From NCBI GenBank assembly GCA_016708905.1, contig JADJEV010000005.1:310001-374000 (forward strand): a stretch of DNA of 64,000 nt, written 5' to 3'. Position numbers and translations under genes: made by a program. The stretch is from Candidatus Methylophosphatis roskildensis. GTDB taxonomy: Bacteria; Pseudomonadota; Gammaproteobacteria; Burkholderiales; Rhodocyclaceae. The notes beneath the pieces were generated by a model. The model saw only the letters and a program-made list of their open reading frames with translations. It searched no databases and was not told where the DNA came from. Shown here piece by piece: positions 15,969 through 23,703 of the stretch. The stretch's first letter is position 1; each line of letters begins with the position of its first letter.

Positions 15969-16532
15969 CTGGCCTCCCGCGTCGAGCTCTCGGATTTTCT
16001 CGCCAGCGTCGAGAAACGCGCCTTCAAGCAGGCGCTTTTCGCGTTGCGGGACCAGGAACTTGCCCTCGACGCCGTCCAGGACGCCATGCTGAAGCTGACC
16101 GAGAAATACGGCGACAAGCCGCCGGCAGAGTTTCCGATGCTGTTCCAGCGCATCCTGCAGAACGTCATTCGGGACTGTTTCCGCCGGCTCAAGGTCCGTT
16201 CGATATGGACCACACTGCTGTCGGCCTTCGGCAGCGACGACAACGACGACTCCGACCCGCTGGAAACCCTGGAGGCCCGGGACGGTTCGAATTTGGCCGC
16301 TTCGCCCCAGTCGCAAGTCGAGCAGTCGCAAGTGATGGCCATCATCGAGGCCGAAATCGGACGCCTGCCGGCGCGTCAACGGGAGGCATTTCTGATGCGT
16401 TACTGGGAAGAAATGGACATAGCAGAGACGGCGGCCGCCATGGGCTGCTCGGAGGGCAGTGTCAAGACGCATTGCTCGCGAGCCACGCATACGCTGGCGG
16501 CCGCTCTCAATTCAAAAGGTATAACGCTATGA
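15969..16532 (+). CDS. ECF-type RNA polymerase sigma factor
   Basis: The C-terminal part has sigma region 4 (RLPARQREAFLMRYWEE with the helix-turn-helix IAETAAAMGCSEGSVKTH), and the N-terminal part has region 2 (ALDAVQDAMLKLTEKYGD and VIRDCFRRLK). An ATG is lacking. CTG 15969 follows AAGGA by 6 nt and yields MASRVELSDFLASVEKRAFK, which looks like the natural N-terminus; TTG 16044 would cut region 2. The gene ends with an ATGA overlap onto the next gene, a likely membrane partner, so the pair may be a regulatory unit. Confidence 0.85.
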   Translation: MASRVELSDFLASVEKRAFKQALFALRDQELALDAVQDAMLKLTEKYGDKPPAEFPMLFQRILQNVIRDCFRRLKVRSIWTTLLSAFGSDDNDDSDPLETLEARDGSNLAASPQSQVEQSQVMAIIEAEIGRLPARQREAFLMRYWEEMDIAETAAAMGCSEGSVKTHCSRATHTLAAALNSKGITL

Positions 16533-16903
16533 ACGAGCAGGAATTTGCCCTTCGGATCAAGCAGGAACTCGACCTCGGCAGCCACCGCCTGCCGGCGTCC
16601 GTGCAGTCTCGGCTGCAGGCGGCGCGGCTCCAGGCACTCGATCGGAAGCCGGCAAGGGTCGGAGTTTTGAGTCTCGCCGGCATCGGTCGGCTGGTCGAAG
16701 AGCACGCGCGCGAGTGGCTGGCGCCGGTAGTGAGCGCGGTCGCGCTGTCGCTGATGATGGTTGCCGGTTCGCACCTGACCGCGACGCAGCGTGCCGTGGA
16801 AAACGAAGAAATCGATAGCGCTCTGTTGTCCGACGATCTGCCGATCGACGCCTATCTCGACCGCGGGTTCGTCGCATGGCTAAAGCGCGATTCTCAGGGC
16901 TGA
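16529..16903 (+). CDS. DUF3619-like protein with one membrane segment
   Basis: This 124-residue protein begins MNEQEFALRIKQELD and has a single hydrophobic stretch (APVVSAVALSLMMVAG) near residue 75, with an acidic tail. It resembles DUF3619 proteins, which are coded directly after ECF sigma factors in betaproteobacteria. By position it could be a membrane-bound regulator of the sigma factor; this is inference. It overlaps the sigma gene by 4 bp and the next gene by 28 bp. Confidence 0.75.
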   Translation: MNEQEFALRIKQELDLGSHRLPASVQSRLQAARLQALDRKPARVGVLSLAGIGRLVEEHAREWLAPVVSAVALSLMMVAGSHLTATQRAVENEEIDSALLSDDLPIDAYLDRGFVAWLKRDSQG

Positions 16904-17340
16904 TCCTCGTTCTGGCCCTGCTCGGGCCCGCCCACGCCGCTGGTCCGCTCGACACCGCACCCAGTTGGTCCGCGATGTCGGCCCAGGAACAGCGCGCGCT
17001 GGCGCCGCTCGCCGCCGAATGGGACACCCTCGACGGCACGCGCAAAACCAAGTGGCTGGGCCTGGCCCGACGATTCCCGTCGATGACGCCGCAAGAGCAG
17101 GAGCGCGTGCAGGCCCGGATGACCGATTGGGCCAAGCTCACGCCCGAGCAGCGTAACAAGGCGCGCGATCAATACCGCTCGATGCGCAAGAGCCCCCCCG
17201 AAGAGCGCGAAGCATTGAAGCAGAGGTGGCAGGAGTACGAGAACCTGTCCCCCGAGGAACGCCAGCACATGACCGACAAGGCTGCGCAGCCAGCCAACCG
17301 CCTGCCGGGCAAGCCGGCGACAGGCGCTGCCCGCCCGTAA
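16876..17340 (+). CDS. DUF3106-like exported protein
   Basis: The 154-residue protein has an N-terminal signal peptide (FSGLILVLALLGPAHAAG), then a helical region of repeating W-x-x-L-x-x-x-x-R units: PLAAEWDTL, KWLGLARRFPSM, RMTDWAKLTPEQR, RWQEYENLSPEER. That is the DUF3106 pattern. It is probably periplasmic. The repeated ..LSPEER.. units recall heavy-metal or stress-sensing Spy/CpxP-type helices, but no function is established. It is the third gene of the sigma-factor operon. Confidence 0.78.
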   Translation: MAKARFSGLILVLALLGPAHAAGPLDTAPSWSAMSAQEQRALAPLAAEWDTLDGTRKTKWLGLARRFPSMTPQEQERVQARMTDWAKLTPEQRNKARDQYRSMRKSPPEEREALKQRWQEYENLSPEERQHMTDKAAQPANRLPGKPATGAARP

Positions 17341-17802
17341 GTGCGGGTGGGCGCCCCGGCAATTCCGGTCGCGGCGGCGACCCTGCCCAATGCCACGGTG
17401 CTGCGGCGGTTGGCAGCCATGCTCTATGAAAGTCTGCTGCTGGTCGGCGTGTGGGCGGCCCTGTTCTTCGTACCGCATCTGGTCATCGGCGTGGTCTGGC
17501 ATCTAGTCGCGCCGCCCGCGGTGCTCGCTGTCCACCTCATCCTTGCGTTCGGCCTGTATTTCGTCTGGTTCTGGCACCGGGCAGGTCAAACGCTCGCGAT
17601 GCAGACCTGGCGGCTCAAGCTGATCGACGCCTCCACCGGCGCCACGCTCACGTTGCCGCGCGCCATCGCGCGCTATGCACTGAGCTGGCCGTCGCTGCTA
17701 TTTTTCGGTGCTGGCGTGCTGTGGAGCGTGTTCGACCGCGAACGCCAGTTCCTGCACGACCGCCTGGCCGGCACACGCATCGTGCAGCTTCCTCGCGGGT
17801 AG
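17341..17802 (+). CDS. RDD-family membrane protein
   Basis: The 153-residue protein starts at GTG 17341, directly after the preceding stop. It shows the RDD pattern: RRLAAMLYESLLL at the start (the usual Arg-Asp pair is relaxed here), three hydrophobic segments, and a C-terminal DRERQFLHDRLAGTRIV. RDD proteins are small membrane proteins of largely unknown function, with some linked to ion exchange. It closes the sigma-factor operon and ends just before a MITE-like repeat. Confidence 0.8.
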   Translation: MRVGAPAIPVAAATLPNATVLRRLAAMLYESLLLVGVWAALFFVPHLVIGVVWHLVAPPAVLAVHLILAFGLYFVWFWHRAGQTLAMQTWRLKLIDASTGATLTLPRAIARYALSWPSLLFFGAGVLWSVFDRERQFLHDRLAGTRIVQLPRG

Positions 17803-17810
17803 ATCGACGT

Positions 17811-18084
17811 CTAGCAGCCTGTCGGACTTGATTCGTGGGATGCGTTGTCGCCAAACCGGGATGGATGCAAGGCGCACCGCGCAGGCAATGGTCGTTCCAT
17901 TGCCAAGCGGTGCAACGCCGCAGACGCCCGGTTTGGCGGCAACCCTTCGGGACGGGGTCGATTTGGGCGCATCGCTGTGTTGCGCCTCCTCGCTTGGGGG
18001 ACACCCAAGCTTCGTCGGCGCGCCTTGCGCTGCATCCCAAATCGACCCCGTCGCACCCACGAAGCAAGTCCGACAGGCTGCTAG
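17811..18084. mobile_element. MITE-like element with two internal hairpins
   Basis: This 274-bp noncoding element has perfect 18-bp ends, TAGCAGCCTGTCGGACTT (17812-17829) and its complement (18066-18083), within CTAG on each side. Inside are two further long palindromes: CGCCAAACCGGG (17849-17860) with 17927-17938, enclosing GGCAATGG/CCATTGCC; and GACGGGGTCGATTTGGG (17951-17967) with 18036-18052. It has no coding capacity. A single copy of the end occurs at 25262-25280. The stop codon of lptG lies in its right end. Confidence 0.8.
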
Positions 18085-19154
18085 CGCCGCTCGACCCACC
18101 ACAGCATTGCCGCCGCAGTCGCCAGGAAGGCCAGGCTGGGTGTCAGCGCCGCCACAGCCGGCGGCCAGCTGTTGATCACACCGAGATTGCCGAACAAGCC
18201 GTTGAGCGCGTGAAAGCCGATGCCGATCATGATGCCGGCGAACACCTTCAGGCTGACCGCGCCCATGCGATCGTGCATGTAGGCGAACGGCACCGCCAGC
18301 GCCATCATCACCAGCGAGGCCAGCGGGTAGATCAGCTTCTTCCACACCGCGATCTGATAGCGCTCGGTACGCTGCTGGTTTTCCGACAGGTGATGAATGT
18401 AGGTGTTCAGGTTGGGCAGGGACATCCGCTCCGGCGCCACCAGCAGCACCGACAGCACCTCGGGCGACAGGGTCGACTTCCACAGCCTCTCGGGCAGACG
18501 GGTCACCGCGGTGCGGTCACCGAGAAAGGATGTCTGCACCACGTCGGTCAGCCGCCAGCTGTCCGGCCGCATGTAACGTCCTTCCTGCGCTTCGCTGATC
18601 GCCCTGAGCACCCACTTGTCGTCGAACTCGTACATGCGAATGCCGCGCAGCGTGGTGTCGGGCAACACCGTCCGCACGTTGAGAAAGACCTTTTCGTCGC
18701 GCACCCACAGGCCGGAGCGGAATTCCTGCGCCACCACCGAACTGGTGGCGGCCAGCCGCAGTTGCTGTGCCGCCCGCTCGGCCGGCGGCAGCACGACCTC
18801 GCCGAACAGGAAGGTCAGCACCACGAATGCGACGCCAATCAGGCCGAGCGTGCCGAGCAGCGAGCCGGTGGCCAGCCCCGACGCCCGCAGCACGGTGATC
18901 TCGGAATGCCGCGCCAGCAAGGTCAGCGCGTAGAGCGTGCCGATCAGCACGGCGATCGGAAAAAGCTCGTACACCCGGCCCGGCAGGCTCAGCAGGACGA
19001 ACAGCAGCGCATGGTGAATCTTATAGTCGCCGCGTCCGATGTCGTCGATCTCCGCCATCATGTCGAAGAAGGCGAACAGCGCCAGAAAGGCGACCAGCAC
19101 GAACAACACCGACAGGTAGATCTCTTTCGCGAGGTAGCGCTGATAGACCTTCAT
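18081..19154 (-). CDS. lptG: LPS export permease LptG
   Basis: It is one of two transmembrane subunits of the LptB2FG ABC transporter that extracts lipopolysaccharide from the inner membrane. The 357-residue protein starts MKVYQRYLAKEIYLSVLF, has about six membrane segments grouped at both ends and a central periplasmic beta-jellyroll domain. ATG 19154 overlaps the lptF stop as TGATG. The stop codon TAG (18081-18083) is formed in the end of the adjacent MITE-like repeat, although the preceding WWVER end looks complete. Confidence 0.94.
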   Translation of the reverse strand: MKVYQRYLAKEIYLSVLFVLVAFLALFAFFDMMAEIDDIGRGDYKIHHALLFVLLSLPGRVYELFPIAVLIGTLYALTLLARHSEITVLRASGLATGSLLGTLGLIGVAFVVLTFLFGEVVLPPAERAAQQLRLAATSSVVAQEFRSGLWVRDEKVFLNVRTVLPDTTLRGIRMYEFDDKWVLRAISEAQEGRYMRPDSWRLTDVVQTSFLGDRTAVTRLPERLWKSTLSPEVLSVLLVAPERMSLPNLNTYIHHLSENQQRTERYQIAVWKKLIYPLASLVMMALAVPFAYMHDRMGAVSLKVFAGIMIGIGFHALNGLFGNLGVINSWPPAVAALTPSLAFLATAAAMLWWVERR

Positions 19155-20230
19155 CACCGCATCCTGAACCAGGCGTACACCGCGATGCGGCGCCAGAACA
19201 GCACCAGCAGCAGCAGCACCATCACCAGGTGCACCGCGCCGAGGCCGACGTAAAACGAAACCCTGCCCTGTGCCACCATGGCCTGGGCGATGTTGATCAG
19301 GTTCGAGTAGGTGACGTAGATCAGCAGGGCAAGGATGAGGTTCATGCTGCGACCCGCCCGCGGGTTGACGAAGGACAGCGGAATCGCCAGCAGAGCGAGC
19401 ATCAGGGCCGACAGCGGCAGGCCAACGCGCCACACGAATTCACCAAGATTGGCCCGCGTCGGCTCGCGCAGCAGCCGGTTGAAGCGGGCGGTCTTGGGCG
19501 AAGCGGCGACACCCGCCGCCTCCTTCTGCTCAATCCGAATCGCATAGCGGGAAAACTCGCTCTCGCGGTAATCCGGGGTACCGGCGACGCCCTCGTAGCG
19601 GCGGCCGTCGAGCAGCACCAGAAAGCGGTCGCCATTGGGCATGATCTCGGTGAAGCCCTCGGCCGCGACCATCACGCCGAGCCGGCCGTGCTGCACCGAA
19701 CTGACGAACACGTTCTTCACGCGGGAGATGTCCTCGGCGATCGCCTCGACGAAAAACACCCGCTCGGCGTTGGACGATTCGCGGAAGTTGCCCGGCGACA
19801 CCTGCGAGACATCGTCGCGCGTGGCAAGTCTCTCGCGCAGCTCGGCGCTTTTCTGCAGCGCCCACGGCGACAGGAACAGCGACAGCAAGGCCACCACCAG
19901 GACGATCGGCAGCGCGAAGCGCAGAACTGGAGAAATCCACGCCGTCAGCGGCAGTCCGGAGGAGAACCACACCATCATCTCGGAATCGCGGTAGCTGCGC
20001 GACAGCGTCAGCAGGATCGACACGAACACCGTCAACGACAGCACCACCGGCATGTAGTTGAGCGCACCGAAGCCGAGCAGCGCCAGCACGCCTTCCGAGG
20101 CGAGCTTGCCGCCCGCCGCCTGGCCGAGCAGGCGAATCAGCTGGGTGGTGATCAGGATCGCGAACAGCGCAACGAAGACGCCCGCAGCCGTATTGGAAAA
20201 CTCGCGCTGGACCGAACGCTTGAAGATCAT
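19154..20230 (-). CDS. lptF: LPS export permease LptF
   Basis: It is the partner of LptG in the LPS exporter. The 358-residue protein starts MIFKRSVQREFSNTAAGVF, a typical LptF N-terminus, with membrane helices at both ends (FVALFAILITTQLIRLLG, LSALMLALLAIPLSFVNPRAGR) and a periplasmic middle domain. Its TGA overlaps the lptG ATG by one base, so the two are translated together. It is divergent from pepA, with about 150 bp between the starts. Confidence 0.94.
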   Translation of the reverse strand: MIFKRSVQREFSNTAAGVFVALFAILITTQLIRLLGQAAGGKLASEGVLALLGFGALNYMPVVLSLTVFVSILLTLSRSYRDSEMMVWFSSGLPLTAWISPVLRFALPIVLVVALLSLFLSPWALQKSAELRERLATRDDVSQVSPGNFRESSNAERVFFVEAIAEDISRVKNVFVSSVQHGRLGVMVAAEGFTEIMPNGDRFLVLLDGRRYEGVAGTPDYRESEFSRYAIRIEQKEAAGVAASPKTARFNRLLREPTRANLGEFVWRVGLPLSALMLALLAIPLSFVNPRAGRSMNLILALLIYVTYSNLINIAQAMVAQGRVSFYVGLGAVHLVMVLLLLVLFWRRIAVYAWFRMR

Positions 20231-20379
20231 TGACCGTTACTGTTGAGGCCGCACGAATTGTCGGCGCGCGAGTCGCCGGATTGTCGAGGAGGCCGACGAC
20301 GTTGTTTTTTGACGGGGCACGGGAGAATGGCGATAATCGCCGCAGTCCAGCAACCACGCGGATTCTCAAGGAGCAGCGA

Positions 20380-21885
20380 GTGGAATTTAGCATAAAAGCC
20401 GGCACGCCGGATAAGCTCAGGAGCGGATGTATCGCGGTCGGCGTGTTCGATGCGAAACAGCTCACGCCACCCGCTGCCGCGCTCGACAAGGCTTCCAGCG
20501 GCTACCTGTCCGAGATCCTGCGCCGCGGCGATCTCGAGGCCAAGGCCGGGGCCACGTTATTGCTGCACAACGTGCCCGGCACCGCCTGCGAGCGCGTGCT
20601 TCTGGTCTCGCTGGGCAAGCAAGCCGAGTTCTCCGACAAGAAGTTCCGCTCGGCCGTCGGCGCCGCCGCGAAGGCACTCGCCACCTGCGGCAGCAAGGAT
20701 GCCGTGGTATGTCTGCTCGACCGCTTGGTCGCCGCGCGCGATGCGCGCTGGCACGGACGGCAGGCCGCGATGCTGCTGGCCGACTCGAGTTATCGCTTCG
20801 AGGCCACCAAGTCGAGGAAGCAAGATGAGCACGACAGGCCGCGCGGTCCGTCGAAGATCACCCTGCTGGTCGCCGACAAGTCGGATGTCTCCGATGTGCG
20901 CAGCGGCGCTGACCAGGGTAGCGCGATCGCCAGCGGCATGGCGCTGGCCAAGGAACTCGGCAATCTGCCGGCCAACATCTGCACGCCGACCTACCTGGCG
21001 CAGCAGGCCAGGGCCCTGGGCAAGGCCCACAAGTTCAAGGTCGAGGTGCTCGAGCGCGCCCAGATGGAAAAACTCGGCATGGGTTCGCTGCTCTCGGTGG
21101 CCGCCGGCTCGGCCGAGCCGCCCAAGTTCATCGTCATGAAGTACCAGGGCACCACCAAGAAGGGCGCCAGGCCGGTCGTGCTGGTCGGCAAGGGCATCAC
21201 CTTCGACACCGGCGGCATCTCGATCAAGCCGGCCGCCGAGATGGACGAAATGAAGTACGACATGTGCGGCGCGGCCAGCGTCTTCGGCACCCTGAAGGCA
21301 GTCGCCACCCTGGGCCTGCCGCTCGATGTGATCGGCATCGTGCCGAGCACCGAGAACATGCCGGGAGGACGCGCCACCAAACCCGGCGACATCGTCACCT
21401 CGATGTCCGGCCAGACCATCGAGATCCTCAACACCGATGCCGAGGGCCGGCTGATCCTGTGCGACGCGCTGACCTATGCCGAGCGCTTCGATCCGGACTG
21501 CGTGATCGACATCGCCACGCTGACCGGTGCGTGCATCATCGCGCTCGGCGCGATCCCCTCGGGCCTGCTGGCCAACGACGACGATCTGGCCGCCGAACTG
21601 CTGGCGCGCGGGCAGGACTCGGGCGACCGCGCCTGGCAACTGCCGCTGTGGGACGACTACCAGGAAATGCTCAAGAGCAATTTCGCCGACATCCCGAACA
21701 TCGGCAGCAAGGGTGCCGGCACCATCACCGCCGCCTGTTTCCTCGCGCGTTTCACCAAGAAGTACAAATGGGCACACCTCGACATCGCCGGCACGGCGTG
21801 GAAATCCGGCAGCGAGAAAGGCGCCACCGGCCGCCCGGTGCCACTGCTCACCCAGTTCCTGCTGGCACGCGCCAGGCTCGCATGA
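20380..21885 (+). CDS. pepA: Leucyl aminopeptidase (M17)
   Basis: This 501-residue cytosolic di-metal aminopeptidase removes N-terminal residues from peptides. The M17 signature NTDAEGRL is at about residues 351-358, with the metal and catalytic Lys region GKGITFDTGG upstream. GTG 20380 is chosen because AAGGAG lies 7 nt before it and the protein then begins MEFSIKAGTPD; the open frame continues upstream without support. PepA of E. coli also binds DNA; nothing here shows whether this one does. It overlaps holC as ATGA. Confidence 0.97.
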   Translation: MEFSIKAGTPDKLRSGCIAVGVFDAKQLTPPAAALDKASSGYLSEILRRGDLEAKAGATLLLHNVPGTACERVLLVSLGKQAEFSDKKFRSAVGAAAKALATCGSKDAVVCLLDRLVAARDARWHGRQAAMLLADSSYRFEATKSRKQDEHDRPRGPSKITLLVADKSDVSDVRSGADQGSAIASGMALAKELGNLPANICTPTYLAQQARALGKAHKFKVEVLERAQMEKLGMGSLLSVAAGSAEPPKFIVMKYQGTTKKGARPVVLVGKGITFDTGGISIKPAAEMDEMKYDMCGAASVFGTLKAVATLGLPLDVIGIVPSTENMPGGRATKPGDIVTSMSGQTIEILNTDAEGRLILCDALTYAERFDPDCVIDIATLTGACIIALGAIPSGLLANDDDLAAELLARGQDSGDRAWQLPLWDDYQEMLKSNFADIPNIGSKGAGTITAACFLARFTKKYKWAHLDIAGTAWKSGSEKGATGRPVPLLTQFLLARARLA

Positions 21886-22313
21886 CCAAGGTCGAGTTTC
21901 ACCACAACGCGCCCGACAAGTTCGCGGCGGCGGCACGCCTGATTGGCGCCGCAGTCGCCAACGGTGCGCGCGTGCTGGTCTTCGCGCCCCAACGCGATGT
22001 CGCCCAGCGCATCGACCAGGTGTTGTGGACCTACGCGGCGCTGTCCTTCGTGCCGCATGTCGCCGCCGATTCGCCGCTCGCCCAGGAGACGCCGGTGTTG
22101 ATCGCCGGCAGCCTCGAACACCCGGCGGCGGCCGGTCACGACCAGGTGCTGGTCAATCTCGACGGCGAACTGCCGCCTGCGTTCGCGCGCTTCGAACGGC
22201 TGATCGAGATCGTCGGCAGCGACGACGCCGATCGGCTGCCGGCGCGCAGCCGCTTTCGCTTCTATCGTGATCGCGGCTACCCGCTGACGACGAACGATCT
22301 GTCCATCAACTGA
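21882..22313 (+). CDS. holC: DNA polymerase III chi subunit
   Basis: This 143-residue protein begins MTKVEFHHNAPDKF and has the chi-family Rossmann-like fold with a conserved LVNLDGELPPAFARFERLIEIV segment near the C-terminus. Chi links the clamp loader to single-strand-binding protein. The ATG overlaps the pepA stop by 4 bp; pepA-holC is a common proteobacterial order. Confidence 0.94.
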   Translation: MTKVEFHHNAPDKFAAAARLIGAAVANGARVLVFAPQRDVAQRIDQVLWTYAALSFVPHVAADSPLAQETPVLIAGSLEHPAAAGHDQVLVNLDGELPPAFARFERLIEIVGSDDADRLPARSRFRFYRDRGYPLTTNDLSIN

Positions 22314-22330
22314 AACACCAGGGTGACACC

Positions 22331-23323
22331 ATGAGCGACATCCTCGGACAAGCCGACGCACTGATCCGGCGCCACCGCAGTTTCGTGGCGAGCGCCACGG
22401 CCCGCCAGCCGGCCGAGGATCTGCCGGTGCTGACCGAGGTCGTCGATTTCGCGCCACCGCCCGGCCAGACCGATCCGGCGCTCGTCGAGGCGCAGATTGC
22501 GCAGCGGGTCGAGGAACTGCTGCCCTCGCGCGTCGAACAACGGCTTGCCGAGCTGCTGCCGCAGCGCCTCGAAACGGCGCTCGCCGCGCGGCTCGCCGAA
22601 GAGCTGCCGCAGCGTATCGAGGATGCGCTGCCCGAGCGCCTGGCCGAGGCCCTGACCGATGAGCTCGAGGCCGTTTTGCCCGAACGAGTGGAACGCCGCG
22701 TCAATGAATTGCTGCCGCGGCGCGTCGAAGAGGCGCTGACGCGCGAACTGGCCGAGCGGCTGCCGCTCGAGATCGAAGCGGCGCTGCCGATCCGCATCGA
22801 ACGGCGCATCGCCGAAACCTTGCCGCAGCGCGTCGAGCAAGCGCTGCCGGCGCGGCTGGCCGAAGCCCTGCCGCGGGCGGTCGAAGAAGCCCTGCCGAAG
22901 CGCCTGGCCGAGGTGCTGCCGGCTGAAGTGGAAGCCGCGCTGCCGGCGCGCCTCAAGGAAGTGCTGCCGCAACGCCTGGAGCAGGTGTTGCCGGAGCGCA
23001 TCGAAGCGGCATTGGCCGAGCGGCTCGACCAGGCCGTACGCGAACGCTTCGGCCGCGAACTGCAAAAACACCTGACAGCCCTGCAACCCACGCTGATGCA
23101 ATCGATCGAGAGCTGGGTCGAAGCAGAGTTGCCGCAAATCGTTTCGCGCGAGGTCGACAGCCTGACCCGTCGCATCACGGCGAGCACGCTGTCCCATCTG
23201 CACGCCAATCTGCTGCCGCAATTGACGGCGCTGATCGACTCCTCGTCGCTCGACGAAACCGGCAGCGGCAGCGGCAGCGGCAGCGCAAACCCGAAGTGGA
23301 ACAGCGTTTTCCGCCCCGACTGA
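22331..23323 (+). CDS. Octapeptide-repeat protein of unknown function
   Basis: This 330-residue protein is dominated by about 20 tandem octads of the form L-P-x-R-x-E-x-A (for example LPQRVEQA, LPARLAEA, LPKRLAEV) between residues 55 and 240, so the DNA has a 24-bp period. The repeats are rich in Arg, Glu and Leu and predicted amphipathic. A non-repeat C-terminal region (QSIESWVEAELPQIVSREVD) follows, then a GSGSGSGS linker. There is no signal peptide. It follows holC by 17 bp in the same direction. I do not recognise a family; a scaffold or surface-binding helix is one idea. Confidence 0.8.
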   Translation: MSDILGQADALIRRHRSFVASATARQPAEDLPVLTEVVDFAPPPGQTDPALVEAQIAQRVEELLPSRVEQRLAELLPQRLETALAARLAEELPQRIEDALPERLAEALTDELEAVLPERVERRVNELLPRRVEEALTRELAERLPLEIEAALPIRIERRIAETLPQRVEQALPARLAEALPRAVEEALPKRLAEVLPAEVEAALPARLKEVLPQRLEQVLPERIEAALAERLDQAVRERFGRELQKHLTALQPTLMQSIESWVEAELPQIVSREVDSLTRRITASTLSHLHANLLPQLTALIDSSSLDETGSGSGSGSANPKWNSVFRPD

Positions 23324-23358
23324 GGCAATTGCGATCTTGCGAGGCACCGGCCTGGCAA

Positions 23359-23413
23359 CCGCATGGATAGGCGATCTACGGGATGTCACCCCGGAGATCG
23401 CCTATCCATGCGG
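23359..23413. repeat. Long hairpin between convergent genes, REP-like family
   Basis: CCGCATGGATAGGCGATCT (23359-23377) and its exact complement (23395-23413) form a 19-bp stem with a 17-nt loop. It sits between two convergent genes and could stop transcription from both sides. The CCGCATGGATAGG arm is shared with palindromes at 29231, 31784 and 56842. Confidence 0.8.
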
Positions 23414-23428
23414 CTCTCGGGGCAGGCG

Positions 23429-23656
23429 CTATTTTCGCCGCAGGAAGAATTCGAACTCGTCGCCGATGGTGTTCTCCGACAGCAGCTCGTTGCCGGTCTG
23501 TCGGGCGAAATGCTGGAAGTCCTTGATCGAGCCGGGGTCGGTCGCCACGATGCGCAGGATCTGCCCCGAGGTCATGGTCGCCAGCGCCTTCTTGGCGCGC
23601 AAGATCGGCAGCGGGCAATTCAGGCCACGTGCGTCGAGTTCTTTGTCGGTTTGCAT
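23429..23656 (-). CDS. TusA-family sulfurtransferase
   Basis: This 75-residue protein starts MQTDKELDARGLNCPLPILRA and has the family CPxP motif with Cys14 as the likely persulfide carrier. Related proteins relay sulfur for tRNA thiolation, molybdenum cofactor or sulfur oxidation. Its exact pathway is not shown here. It sits 47 bp before the protease gene's end on the same strand. Confidence 0.88.
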   Translation of the reverse strand: MQTDKELDARGLNCPLPILRAKKALATMTSGQILRIVATDPGSIKDFQHFARQTGNELLSENTIGDEFEFFLRRK

Positions 23657-23703
23657 GCTTGCCTCTGCTGGTCTGAGTAACGAACGGTCATTTTACCGGT
23701 GCT

